Below are positions 23,779-35,122 of a stretch of 64,000 bases of DNA, piece by piece. A model generated the notes under the pieces. The model worked only from the letters and a program-made list of their open reading frames with translations, ran no database searches and had not been told where the DNA came from. How positions within the stretch are numbered: the stretch's first letter is position 1; every line of letters starts with the position of its first letter. A program made the translations under genes and the position numbers. This DNA comes from Viscum album (lineage: Eukaryota; Streptophyta; Magnoliopsida; Santalales; Viscaceae). The DNA lies in assembly GCA_963277665.1 (NCBI GenBank), contig OY728158.1, forward strand, positions 595,782,818 through 595,846,817, in the 5' to 3' direction.

Positions 23779-25071
23779 TATAACACTTTGAGATTTTATG
23801 TTTTTTGTTTTCAAATTAATTCAATCTTTTTGATATTTTACATTACACAGAAAAATGATTTTATCATATGTTATATGAAACACTTAGTTTTTATTCATTA
23901 AACTCAACACCGTGTTTAGATTGTGTTACACACAACACCGAGTTTAGCTTGTGTTACATGAAACCCTAAGTTGAAACAAAATGTGGCATGTTATAAAAAT
24001 ATTATTATAGTTATTTCATAGATGTAATAATGAAGGGTATGAATAATAATAATGAAATTATGAAAATATTGTTTATATATGAATATAAGATTAATTATTT
24101 AGTGACCTATTAATTATAAAGGAAAATAAGAACCATTTGAAAATAAAGAAATTCTTTTTTTGAAAAACTATTTTTCTGTGCACAAACACAATTTATCTCA
24201 ATAAATGGAAAGACAATTTTAGTGAATTATTTTAATTAAACTTCCATATTAAAAATTAAATTAGATGTTAAACATTGATCTTTTGTTTTTTCAATATAAT
24301 AAATAATAATTAGTCCAAATTTACACTTAAAAACTCTATTTTTCTAAAAATAAGTTTCGTTTAATTTTTCACACTTATTTTAAAATTAATTTTATAACAT
24401 AGAATTTTTTTTAAATCATCATATCAAAATAAATTTGGGTGTACTTTTTATAATTCATAGAATTGAATAATTTTTTATAAATAGTGAAAAATACCGAGTT
24501 TTAATTTAAAACTAAATTTTTATTTAAATTATTTATAATGTTACATTATAATTTGAATTTATGTTAAAATAAAATTAGTTCAATTTTCCATAAATTAATA
24601 CAATTTAGGTAATTGGAATAAATATCATATTGGATTTTTATATATAAACTTTGTAAAATTTAGAATACTGTTTCTTTAGAAAACCTCTTTCACATCGAGT
24701 CTGCAAGATTATATTATAAATAAAAATTCTCCAATTATGTAAATGGAATTTAGAGAAATGGATTTCATATTTTTAATAATAATAATTTATATTATATTTT
24801 AAGTCAAAACAAAATTTTTAGCAAAATTAGTAGTAAAAATAGTAAAACTTCTTCATTGTAGTTAAGGTAATAATTATTTTACTAGGGGTTAAACTGAAAG
24901 GATAAGGGTTACAAATAACCCAAAAATTATACAAAACCCATTTTGTGGATATATTTATACCTTTTAACATATATTATTTATAATTATCCATTATTTGATC
25001 CTTTTGAGTTGAGAAAAACATGGGTTAAATTATCTCTTTCAAAACAATTACAATTGTGTCACTCACCTCAC

Positions 25072-25079
25072 TTATAAAA
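25072..25079 (+). promoter_or_regulatory. TATA box of the element A 3' LTR
   Basis: CTCACCTCACTTATAAAAGG plus the C/T-rich leader CCACCCCTTCCCCTCTCC. Its flanks match the box at 16482 almost base for base. Confidence 0.7.
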
Positions 25080-25244
25080 GGCCACCCCTTCCCCTCTCCA
25101 CTTCACAACATCATACCCATTTATATTAGTAAATTAATACCTAGATCACTTATAAATTTAATTTATATCATCCTAGAAGAATTATATTAGGAATAAATCC
25201 CACAAAACAATACTTTTATTCAAACCTAAGGAGGATACTAGAAG

Positions 25245-25255
25245 ACAAGGTAATG
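25245..25255 (+). promoter_or_regulatory. Splice-donor-like site in the element A leader
   Basis: GACAAG|GTAATG lies about 175 bases after the TATA box. The matching place in the 5' LTR reads GAAGAGTTAACA, with the donor degraded. Similar donors sit at comparable places in the C and E LTRs. Whether it was ever used is unknown. Confidence 0.3.
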
Positions 25256-25558
25256 TTCATCAAAAAGTGTTTTTGTTTTATTTCTTCGTCAAACTCATTA
25301 AATTATTATTTTACCATTATGATATAATAATCATAGTGTATTCCATATACTTATATGTTTCCATGTTATGGTAATGACCTAAAAATATATCCAATTCCAT
25401 CAAATGTGTTATGAAATTATCATTCGTATGTATGGAGGACTACCAACTAGCAGACCAATGTCATTCGTTTTTCCATTAGAAACTCTAATGGTTGGATATG
25501 ATGATGGATATAAAGTATATAAATGATATTTGTAACATTAATATACCTATATATTCAT

Positions 25559-25562
<4 letters not shown>

Positions 25563-25593
<31 letters not shown>
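25563..25593. repeat. TA microsatellite (element A 3' LTR)
   Basis: About 15 TA units between the first and second LTR modules. The 5' LTR has a TA tract between the same modules but about 40-50 bases away, so the two probably expanded independently. Confidence 0.8.
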
Positions 25594-25598
<5 letters not shown>

Positions 25599-26039
25599 AC
25601 ATTTTCTAAGGGATGTGATAACGTCATTCATGTGTACGGTGGACTACGAGCTCATGAAATGATCTGATTTGTTTTAATTAAAACATTACATGAAAGATAA
25701 TAAGGATAAATATATGTGATATAATTGAAATAATTATGATATTAATGAAATATTTATCATTATTAAATGATAATATATCATTTTATTTCTTACCTTTTAA
25801 CTCACTGTAAGATGATAAAATCATTCATTTACATGTGAAATACTGCCTTCATAAAATGACATGACTCTCCCTTTTCATCACCACGTTGCCTGGATGATAT
25901 GTATATTTTTTTTTGAAAAAGGTTATACCTTGGTGAGAAATAAAAAAATCATGTTTATTAGAAGAAATAAAGAGTTACTAGAGTCTAAATGAGGGAGTTT
26001 TATTATAACCTGTTTCCTAAAAAGAAAATAACTATGGAG

Positions 26040-26460
26040 GAAGTTCATCCAACCATGTGATGTCGGTGTTGACTCTCTTATGGAAAGACCATACACCATT
26101 AAGTTTTATTCTAAAAAAATGGGTGATTATATAGTTTATATCTGATATAAAGTTCAATAAGTCCATCCATATAGCTATGAGTGACCATGTAAGATGATTG
26201 ATGCCATTCTGGACTACCTTTATAATGGTTGTAGAGTCACTCTCAATCCATATGTTAGTCTATACTTTTTTCTCTAGAAAATAAAATTTAAAAGATGAAA
26301 CTAAATATTTTAGATTCCAAATAGGTTGTAGTGGAACATGATACATAAAAAAATAAGTATCTATCCACTATGATCTATATAGATGGCTCCAAACCTGAAG
26401 GGTACAAGTTGCCTTTTGAGGCCCCATCAATGTTTACTTTGATCCTTCTTGGAAGCAGAG
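26040..26460 (-). pseudogene. LINE RNase H domain
   Basis: On the minus strand a frame opens with RRIKVNIDGASKGN, the start of plant LINE-type RNase H (family K-x-N-x-D-G-A-x-x-G-N-P-G). After a degenerate middle it reads WIESDSTTIIKVV (family: x-E-S-D-S-x-x-x-V). It closes with a helix-rich segment followed by ITHFFRIKLNG, corresponding to the family S-H-I-x-R-E-G-N-x-x-A-D. The R-E-G-N block is degraded and the final aspartate is not conserved. RNase H would remove the RNA strand of the hybrid made during insertion. Frameshifts and stops show the copy is dead. Confidence 0.75.
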
Positions 26461-26789
26461 CTTTCCAAAGAACTTAAAGAGAACCTTTATGCGAGATGTA
26501 ATTTATAAAAACACCCAAATGGTGAATAACATTAAAATCCCATATGGAGTTACTACAATTCTTACACTACAGCAAGCAGACCTCCCTTGTGGTAGTGTAA
26601 ATCTTCACCTTTACTACATCAAGGCTGAAAACTGAATTGTTATGAATAAATGAATTTCTTGCATACCATATTATATGTTCCAGTTCATCCACAAAAATCC
26701 ATGAGTAGGTTTATAAGTTGAGGTGAGGAATCAACTATAGTATAATTATGGAGTGACATTGGAAAGTAGACATCCTCCAGCCATCTGAT

Positions 26790-26890
26790 TTCAAAAATAT
26801 CAAATACATATTTCCATAATGAAGTAGTAGTATCTCAACATAAGAAGATATGTCCAACATATTCTCTATGTTGGTTACATAGTCGATACT
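26790..26890 (-). pseudogene. LINE zf-RVT domain
   Basis: A minus-strand frame reads YRLCNQHREYVGHIFLC, then a stop, then DTTTSLWKYVFDI. This fits the zf-RVT pattern C-x-x-C-x...E-x-x-x-H-L-F-x-x-C-x-x-x-x-x-x-W, found between reverse transcriptase and RNase H in plant LINEs. The first cysteine of the C-x-x-C pair is R. The overlapping frame 26735-26974 is a shadow of this one. Confidence 0.75.
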
Positions 26891-29019
26891 TGGAACATAA
26901 TTGTATACCAAAATATTATATACAAGTATCATTGGGCATTCTATTGTGGTCAATCTTAAATAGTATAGTAACACAGGAAGGCTGAATCTAAGGTTGTATA
27001 AAACATTTCAACGAGGTAAAATCCTCATTTATATCATTTAAATTATGTCTATAATAAATATTTGAATTATGAATACCATTATAAGATAGTACCTAGATTA
27101 AAAAATCATTAGAAGGATATTTTTTTTACCAATTTGTTAATAACATCAAGCATATCTGGAATAGAAGAAATAAAAAATTCTTTTATAGAAATGTGATTAT
27201 CAAAAAATAAATGCATGGGATAAATAATAGAAATAAGGGGAAATCTAGTCCAACTGCCAAGCCAAAAGTTGATAGAGGAATAACTTTTAATATTCTATCT
27301 AGAGTTATCCATAATGTTGTAAAAGTAATATTTGATGGTTGTCCATATAGAGGATTATAAGTAGTTCAAATGACTACTCTTCAATCTGTCAATAAACCAT
27401 TCTCTAAGAATGTTAAGATCTATGTGGTTATTAATAAAGAGAATTATATGTATAATTATATTTAGATAAATAATATGTTATTTACGATATTATTATAATT
27501 ATGTAAATAAAAAATATTACTTACCTTCTTTCCATAATGATCATTGAGAAATTGAAACGTTACTTATGCATACATACAACCTATCGTCTCCATGATATTA
27601 ACATACATCATTTTGAACAAAAGTATTTCATGATTGCTCTTAATATTATAAATGATTTAAAAATATGATAATTATTTCATTATTATTCTTGAGATAATTT
27701 AACCATTATCAATAAGACTAAACATAACAAATCAAAACATATATGAAAAGCAAAACAATTATTACCCGAAATATGAATTTAACATCTAATTGTTAATTAA
27801 AGATTAATAAAAGTGAATGAGTCAATAATAAATGGTATGATATATATAATTATGGTTATTTATTATATGTATAATAAACTTATATTTATTATATAGGTGG
27901 TTATAATTGTACAACAAAATTCAAGACTGAAGTTAAGGGATTTCTGTCTTACTTTTTCTTTCTGTGAGATACATGCCATATTCACCACATATTTCTTTTA
28001 TGTCGTGTGTATATTGAACATGAATGTATTTTAGGACTCTTGTAATACGAATTATTAAAATTTAAATATCCATTATAGTATCACTCTTTCATGGGGTTTA
28101 CAATTAAAACATTACCAAAGTGGTAAGAGATTTTGTCTCAATTTTCCTTCTTTGAGTGACATATGTCATGTTATGCACCTATAATATTTAATGAGGTGTA
28201 TATACAACCCCTTTGAAATTAATATCATGAATTTATTTATCCTCGTTATATTTTAATTTCTATTTTATGTTATTCTTTCATATGTCATATAATTCAATGT
28301 TACCAAAGTGGTAAAGATTTTATGTTACAATCTCATCATTTATCAGTATTGTTTATAATTATCATTATAATGTTAAAATATTAAGATCCATTTTTAAATA
28401 AACTCTTGAATTTTATTATCCTAGAATTATTCATGATATTTTCATGTAAAAATACTATTTCCCCACTCTTTGTTATTAATATAATTCAGAATTTTTTTAA
28501 TAAAACCCAAATTTATCTCTATCTTTAATAAAAAATTCATTTTCTTCCAAAACAATGTTTTCTATTTTTTTTCAAAAATGTTTTATTATTATTCTCTTAT
28601 TTTGAAAATTAATCTTTACCCATGTTATAATTTTTTAATTTTATTGGATATGAATCTTCTTGTTATTTTCCAAACAATTCCCATTTTCATTTTATCGAAA
28701 ATGTGAAAGGAATATTTGTTTTAATGTGTATGGAATCAACGAAACTTTATATCATCCTGAAAATTATTTTATTTGAATATTAATTTATAATTTTTCAAGG
28801 TTATTTTAAATAAAAATATTTTTAAAATGTTTTATGTTTTTAAAATGTTTTTTTCAAATAAGAAAGTATATTTTCCTCAAGAAATGTATTAAATAATCGA
28901 TCAAAATGATTTTCCATCTAAGATGACACCTTTTGAAGAAACATATGGTTTTATAGGGATATGAACCAAGGATACAATTATTATTATTTATTTGAATGTT
29001 TTATCATGATAATATTTTT

Positions 29020-29215
29020 TTGAAACCCAATTCTCTTCTAGAGGTTATACCATGATAGAACTATCATGAAACCCACTTCTTTTCATGGGTTAGGATATGA
29101 TGAAATTATTATAAATATCGTCACCTTCCTATAGGTTATGATATGATTAAATGTTTATGAAACCCACTTCATTTTATAGGTTATGATATGATGAATTTTT
29201 ATAATCATATGAAAC
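29020..29215 (+). repeat. Tandem array of 45-50 bp units (element A 3' LTR)
   Basis: Counterpart of 20266-20450, with units carrying TGAAACCCACTTC...TTATAGGTTATGATATGAT. Three to four units are visible. Confidence 0.6.
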
Positions 29216-29309
29216 ACATAAATATGGTTTTCATTATGAGGGGGTTGGACCTATATCTTCTTACAATGCATTGTGTAAAATGGATATCTCATGAGTAAAT
29301 ATATTATGC

Positions 29310-29590
29310 ATGAAAAACATTAAATTTTAACAATTTTATGTGTGAACCTGATTTCATGTTCACAATGTTATGCATGAACCGTATTATATGTTCACAATGT
29401 TATGTATGAACCTGATTATTTGTTCACAGTGTTATATGTGGACCTATCTTTCATATTCATAATGTTATGCATAGATCTGGATGTATGTCCATAAGTTTAT
29501 GTGAGATCATGATTTCATTCCATTAACTTAATGGGTGAACCTATTTCTATTTACACATGTTCATAATGTTATAAGCTGATGTGTATGCCA
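29310..29590 (+). repeat. 32-bp tandem repeats with internal dyad (element A 3' LTR)
   Basis: Counterpart of 20556-20845 with eight readable units. The unit at 29340 keeps the dyad TGTGAAC...GTTCACA intact, and the next one keeps GTTCACA. The last unit (TTAATGGGTGAACC...) is nearly identical to the last unit in the 5' LTR. Confidence 0.75.
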
Positions 29591-30104
29591 AAAATCTATA
29601 TCTTATTCCAATTTCATACTCTCATGGCACATTTTATTTTATTTCCCTTATGATTTATGTATTATGAACATCCTATCTTTATTCTATGACTCAATATTAT
29701 TATCTTCGATATACAGGTTATGGTTTTCAAATGTTATAATCATGTTCTCATACCCTTATGCTCTTTTCCTGATTATATATCTACCTTATTTACCTATACT
29801 GAGAATCTAAGATCCCCTTTATTATTTTTTATTTCCCTAGGTTACGAGGAAAGGTTTAATTAGAGTGTGTTTGGGAAGAGTAATAAAGGGGAATATCTTT
29901 ATGGGAGGAATTGAAGATCTTTCATGAGTTAAGAATATTGTGTTTCAAGTTTCCAAAGGCACTAAAATATTACAGTTCTTAGGCATGTGTTTTTGTAATG
30001 TATTAAATATTCATTTAAAAAGATGTAATATCCATATATGACAATCATGGGTCATTTTAACGAGGCTATAACCAATATGGTTTGAGGTATAATCTGTGTA
30101 TTCT

Positions 30105-30370
30105 ATACACTGGAATCCATACCGATCGATACAAGTGCAATCCATGATTTTATTTTTTATTCCTTGTCCAAGATTTTGAAATCCTAGTAGATCCCATAGC
30201 ATGGATTTTATGGTTGGAGTCTCCTACTAGAAGTGATCACACACTCACCAGTATCTACCAATAATGTGATCAGGTGCTTAGTTGAGAGTGGTTTCATAGG
30301 AACACATAATGTATGGGATGAACTATTTTGATGTAACCCTAGGAATAGACTGGATATCCTTATTCTACTT
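30105..30370 (+). pseudogene. Ty3/gypsy protease (element D)
   Basis: IDTSAIHDFIFYSLSKIL at about 30132 corresponds to the aspartic protease active-site block of plant gypsy elements (D-T-G-A-T-H-S-F-I-S), with the glycine replaced by S. After a frameshift, FDVTLGIDWIS (about 30327-30359) corresponds to the conserved D-V-I-L-G-M-D-W-L at the end of the protease region. The protease would cut the Gag-Pol precursor. The right end of element A lies only about 50 bases upstream. Confidence 0.75.
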
Positions 30371-30589
30371 CTAAATAGACTGCTACCATTAGAGAGTGTT
30401 GTTCCATCAAGAGGAAGAGTTGAGGTTTTTCTTTATTGGGGAGTGAGGCCATTAGTCAATAAAAGCAGGTCATATCCTTATGAAGTTGTAATAAAATACC
30501 CATCAATTAAAAAAATCATATTTGGGTATGTAATATGTTTCATTTAACAGTCTTGAGTCAATTATATAAGAGTATATGGAAATATTTCT

Positions 30590-31400
30590 GGATGATGTTT
30601 CTGGAGTGTCCCCTCATTAAGAGATCAGATACATTGTGGATATGTACCCCATGACCACTCCAACATCTTATAAATTTTTTCATGTGTCCTTAATTGAGTT
30701 TAGAGAGATGAAGTCATATCCAGAGGACCTTATGGATAAATGTTTCACCAGACCCAGTGTGTCTCTTTGGGAAATAATAGTGTTGTTTTCTAATAAGTAA
30801 GATGATATATTGATGGATTTTATTAACTATAATTGTATAAATTAGGTTATATTCAATAATAAATACCCACATCTAATAATAAAAATCCTCTTTGACCGCC
30901 TAAAATGAGTGAATTAGTTCTTGAAATAGATCTTAATCTTGACTATCACTTACTTTGAGTTTGTGAGGAATATATACCAAAGATAAAATTTTGATGCCAC
31001 TATGGAAATCATGAGTTTATAGTAATTCAATTTAGCAATAAAAATCCCTCATCAAGGTTCCAAATCTACCAACCCATATTGTATAGGTTCTTGGTAGTAT
31101 TTATCAATAACATCCTCATCTGTTCAATGTTAAAGGAACAGAACACTGAGAATTTAAGCATTTATCTATAATTTACTCAAAATTACTAGATATTAGAAAA
31201 GATCTTAAAGTGTTAGTTCTAGATTAAAGAAGTCCAGTTCCCGGGGAATGTCATCTGAGAGGGTAAACAATCTTTATTCCTAGTATTGATTGAGGAAATT
31301 CCTACTTGGGATCCACCGAAGAGTGTGGTTGAGGTGCATATATTCCTTGGGATAGTAGGATACTACTAGAGACTTCTGTTGGAATTATCTAATATTTAAT
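30590..31400 (+). pseudogene. Ty3/gypsy reverse transcriptase (element D)
   Basis: Blocks in order: PTSYKFFHVSLIEFREMK (family P-I-S-x-x-P-Y-R-M-x-x-x-E-L), CFTRPSVSLW (G-F-I-R-P-S-x-S-P-W), FINYNCIN-stop-VIFNNKYPH (I-D-Y-R-x-L-N-x-x-T-x-x-N-x-Y-P-L), LEIDLNLDYH (F-S-K-I-D-L-R-S-G-Y-H), HYGNHEFIVIQF (R-Y-G-H-Y-E-F-L-V-M-P-F-G), then YRFLVVFINNILIC. In the last block the catalytic pair of F-I-D-D is N-N (31106-31111), which abolishes polymerase activity. Both changes are GAT/GAC to AAT/AAC. The connection SVVEVHIFLGIVGYY (about 31320-31365) is well preserved. Several stops and frameshifts are present. Confidence 0.85.
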
Positions 31401-31479
31401 CTCCAATGAATTCAATTACCGAAAAAGGGAATATATTAATTTATTTAGAGTGGTACAAGAAAGATTTATTAAATTTGAT

Positions 31480-31820
31480 ATAGATATTTCCAAGTATATA
31501 TATTAAAAGGTTTTAGGATGAAGGTGTTGAGTTTGTGTTGTTATACGATGAATCTAGAGGAAGGATTATTATGAAATGATCTATAGGTAGGTAGTTCTTT
31601 CTTATAAATCTTAGTTGTTGATACCCCACCAACAGAACCACAAAACCCATGATTTAGAGCTCACAATATTATTTTTCACCTCGAAGACATAGAGAAATTA
31701 CCTTCTTAGTGATAATTTTATATTCAATATAGATTATAAGATTCTCATATATATCATCACCTAGTGAGATTATAATCAGAGATAAAGGCATTGGTTGGGG
31801 TTCATGTAGGAATATAACTT
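31480..31820 (+). pseudogene. Ty3/gypsy RNase H (element D)
   Basis: The best block is NHKTHDLELTILFFTSKT, a stop, RNYLLSDNFIFNID (31640-31740), corresponding to the family N-Y-P-T-H-D-L-E-L-A-A-V-V-F-A-L-K-x-W-R-H-Y-L-Y-G...D. It is followed by a D-Y-N-Q-R-(stop)-R-H-W-L-G segment (family N-x-R-Q-x-R-W-L-E). The upstream D-A-S-x-x-G-L-G-x-V-L block is barely visible around 31520-31560. Confidence 0.75.
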
Positions 31821-32079
31821 TATGATTTTCTATTCTCTATGATAGAAAATCATAGTGTCTAGTTAACTTAGTAGTAAATCCATTTTTTATTTTAGGTAAG
31901 AGGTGTTTGAGAAGCTTAGATTGATGATGTTGACATAGATTTGTAAGGAATATGTTGCTTATCTATGATCGGTGATGGGGGATCCTACGAATCTTCAATG
32001 TGTGAGGTAGGTCTAGCTGGGAGACATCAATTATGAGGTCTTGTATGACTAGATATCCTTAGGTGATGTACCAAACATA

Positions 32080-32752
32080 TTTTTTGAATGTGGGGAGCCT
32101 GTTATGATCTTTCTAGGGTGTAAAATTATTATAGTTAGGATATGTGAGGAAGTGCTAAGGAAGTTACACACTTCCCCATTGGTAGTATATATAGGTGTGA
32201 TGAATACATAACAAGAACTATGACATTAATATTAGTGTCCATGTATTAGGTTGAGTGTTGGTGAGTTTATCTCATGGTATCTCATCTATTAATTTGTGAA
32301 GGCATGGCACTATATCTCTACAAGGTTATCCTAACCCCTTGAGGATGGAAAGTAGAAGTGGGATTATATATCAATGGACCTCATGATGGGGCTTCTACGA
32401 TCATCCAATGGTTATTACACTATCTAGATGATCATAGATTGACTGAACAATTCATCCTACTTACTTTTGATTTGTGATTAGATCTTGATGGAGAGATTTA
32501 GATTCTTGTATGTAGAGAAGATCTATAGTATGTTTGAGATAACTTTAATGATCTTTTCCAATAGAGATTCTGTATTCAGGTCATAGTTATGGAAGAGATT
32601 GTATGTGGAATTAAAGGCTTATTTATAGTTGAGTAGAACATTCCACTCTTATATGGATGACTAGACGAAGATGAATATCTAGTTTCTTAAGGATATTTTG
32701 TGGGTATGTGTTCTAGATTTCAGTTGAAATTGGGAGGATCACATTCCTTTTG
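32080..32752 (+). pseudogene. Ty3/gypsy integrase, N-terminal and core parts (element D)
   Basis: EEVLRKLHTSPL (about 32135) resembles the start of the zinc-binding H-H-C-C domain. DLMMGLLRSSNGYYTI (about 32370) matches the core start M-D-F-V-x-G-L-P-R-S-x-x-G-Y-x-x-I; next come a stop and MIID (V-I-V-D). IFSNRDSVFRS (about 32550) is the family S-D-R-D-P-R-F-x-S with the catalytic aspartate replaced by N. LKDILWVCVLDF (about 32687) and NWEDHIPFV close the core. The reading is cut at 32755 by element E and continues at 41642. Confidence 0.8.
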
Positions 32753-33737
32753 TGGTATAAAAACCCCTCTCTTTATTACATAATAATTCATAATTTATTA
32801 TATAAAATTACATATAATACAACCAACAAGATCAATAAGACTAGTGTATTTGGGAATTAGTTAATTTACATAAAAAATTAAAATAGAGAGTACATCATAT
32901 TTATTTAAAACTTCCTTAACATGATCATATTATTCCTTCATACTTAACAGAGAATGGGATAACCTAGGGACATACATTAGAATGGGGTGATATATAAATC
33001 CCATTAAGGTAATAAACGTGGAATAACATGAAGAAGGTAATACATGTTAGAAAATAGGTATATAAATGGGGCATAAAAGTGGTGATAATCATAAACATAA
33101 ACAATGGGGCATGAAATAGAATTGCAATTATAAAGGAAACATGGGTAATAAGGAAACAACATAAAGCACTATATCATAAACATAGTTCAAGGATAACAAA
33201 TAAGAAATCATGAAGGAAAAATTCCAATGATTTATTAGGTTCACTCCCTAATACCTTGCATGAAATCTCATGAGACTAAAACATTACCCAATTCATTGAA
33301 GTGCTATATAATTCTAGGAACACCAATCACTTTCAATTCATTATCTTGCTTATGTGTGGTATATATATCATAAAACATGGAATCATTTTTCTTTAATTTT
33401 TATTCAAAAATCAAGGAGTGTAGAATACATACATGTAATTACCAAATCAAGATAATTATAAGTTCATAAAGTTGAACACCATTGATAAGAATTGGGTATG
33501 GTTTTTTTATTACACATATATTTAGAATGAAAAATTGTGGTGAAATATCGACAACATAAATGGGGAATATAAATGTTCATGGAAGAGATTAATGAGAGTG
33601 GAAGAGATCTCTAATTATTTTGGAATCATAAGGGAAGTAAGGGGGATATATAAGAATATATCAAAATATTATTAATTTGAGAAAAATTTCATAATATAAA
33701 TATGATACTTGAATAAAGACGTGGTAATAACAGAACC

Positions 33738-33746
33738 CTTACCTTG
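33738..33746 (-). promoter_or_regulatory. Splice-donor-like site in the element E leader
   Basis: On the minus strand the leader reads ACTCTCAAG|GTAAGGG, about 95 bases after the TATA box. The right LTR has ACTCAAG|GTAATGG at the matching place (40130-40138), so the site is shared by both copies. Confidence 0.4.
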
Positions 33747-33834
33747 AGAGTGTGACTCAAATGCTTGGGAGGAGCTTCTTGAGAGCTTGGGGGCACCTTG
33801 GGAGGACTCTATAGAGGTTAGGGAAGAGTAAGTA

Positions 33835-33843
33835 TTTTATATA
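33835..33843 (-). promoter_or_regulatory. TATA box of the element E 3' LTR
   Basis: TATATAAAA on the minus strand is followed by a pyrimidine-rich leader (ACTTACTCTTCCCTAACC, then CCTCCCAAGG and CAAGCTCTCAAGAAGCTCC). The corresponding box in the right LTR (around 40230) is degraded, but its leader is conserved. Confidence 0.5.
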
Positions 33844-35122
33844 AGGATATTTAGTGAAGTTAAATTGGATATTTAGTGGGTTAATATAGGAAATTAGTGG
33901 GTAATTCTTTATTAATTCTCAAACATAGGTTTTAGACTTTATAACATAAAATAACCAAAACCACAAACCTTCCCATAGTTTTTGGACATGGTTTCTTTCA
34001 AATGGAATTGGTTCTATATATTTTATATGGAAAGGGCCTAAAATTATAAAATAATACCCTTGATTATGTGGAATTGAGTCATGTCCTTAAAGAAATGATT
34101 TTAAAACATTAAAATGTATTATATGTTTTGGAGGATTCATAATGGATTTAAAAAATAAATAAAATAAAATCAAAATCTTATTATTTTAAAGGGAAATATA
34201 TATTTGGTCATGAATAACATTTATAATATTTATTACATCATTTTGAGTATTTATGATGTCATAATACACACAACATATTTATAATGTATTTAATTTTTAC
34301 CTGAAAACTTGAATATCTTAGAAAATTTAGAAAAATTCACTATTAGATAATTTTGATGTTTTGAATCCAAAAATAATATTAATTTTATCAAAATTATTTT
34401 CTAATTATGTTCATTTTAAATTTTAAAATAATAATCAACATTTATTGAGAAATTTTGGGTTTTTATTGATAATAATAGTTTTCTATCACTTAATTAAATT
34501 TTAATATTACCCCAAAATACAATTTCTATTTTACTATTTAAAAATAAAAATTATTTATAAATTAACAATAATAAAATAAAAATATATTCATTATTATAAA
34601 AAATATAAATATTCATATTATTAGGGTCTTGATACACATCCATTTAATGTATCAGAAAACGCCCTAAGAGTAAGGTGCGTTATAATGAGACTTTGATGAG
34701 GTGGTTTGGTATAAATGGTTTGGATCATGATATTGATGATCTTGAAATTATTCCTTAAATGGTTTCACTCATGCTTTAGTTACTGGATCTCATCCTGGGA
34801 TTGGTCAATGGAAAATCCCAAAGATGTTATCTCCCTTAGAAGCTCTAATAATTGGGCTTTATAGGGTACGATCCTACTGGTTGAGGCCATAAATTCCTTT
34901 GTTAGTGTCAATTGATTTTTTATACCCTATATTTTTACTAATCATATGATCACTATTCAATGTCAATATTGTCAATTATTATGATGGTTAACAGTCTTTT
35001 AAATCTTATAGGATATAATAAAACCACAGTAGTGCACGTGTTTTCTATAACCATAATACATAATAATACATTTAATTAAATCAAAAGGGGAATTTTATTA
35101 ATAATTTTTTGGGCTGTTATTA

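Larger units (their letters stand above)
25906..27445 (-). mobile_element. 5'-truncated plant L1-type LINE
   Basis: A 1.54 kb insertion in the 3' LTR, absent from the 5' LTR, flanked by the perfect 9-bp duplication ATATGTATA (25897-25905 and 27446-27454). On the + strand it begins with nine T, the complement of a poly(A) tail, so the element lies on the minus strand with its 3' end at 25906. It keeps the tail of ORF2: the zinc-binding zf-RVT domain and an RNase H domain. The endonuclease and the catalytic part of reverse transcriptase are missing, as expected from 5' truncation during target-primed reverse transcription. Confidence 0.85.
15156..30059 (+). mobile_element. Element A: giant-LTR retrotransposon (probably Ty3/gypsy) with short interior
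   Basis: Direct repeats at 15156-21345 and 23779-30059 flank only about 2.4 kb. The 5' copy starts TGTAACACCCCG, a common start of plant gypsy LTRs. A primer-binding site follows it and a polypurine tract precedes the 3' copy, all on the + strand. Flanking pentamers are ACTAG (15151-15155) and ACGAG (30060-30064), a 4-of-5 match. The interior shows only a Gag zinc-knuckle remnant, so the element is either internally deleted or a large non-autonomous derivative. Each LTR carries a different later insertion: a CpG-rich segment in the 5' copy and a LINE in the 3' copy. Confidence 0.8.
23779..30059 (+). repeat. Element A 3' LTR (6.3 kb including a LINE)
   Basis: Second copy of 15156-21345. Matches are easy to follow: TTCTGTGCACAAA near 24174 and 15565, the promoter block at 25060 and 16470, the four modules, TTTCATGGGGTTTA at 28088 and 19336, and the 32-bp array. 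It lacks the CpG-rich segment and carries a LINE at 25906-27445. It ends GTCATTTTA, followed by ACGAG. Confidence 0.8.
32756..35122 (-). repeat. Element E 3' LTR (left copy)
   Basis: It aligns with 39151-41640. Shared landmarks are TTAACATGATCATATTATTC, ATTACCCAATTCATTG, TAATAATTTT-type AT blocks, TATTATTAGGGTCT(T/C)GATACA and ACTGGTTGAGGCCAT. It ends at 35122 next to the polypurine tract. On the minus strand it starts TAATAACAGCCC, where the right copy starts TGTAATTACCC. Confidence 0.85.
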
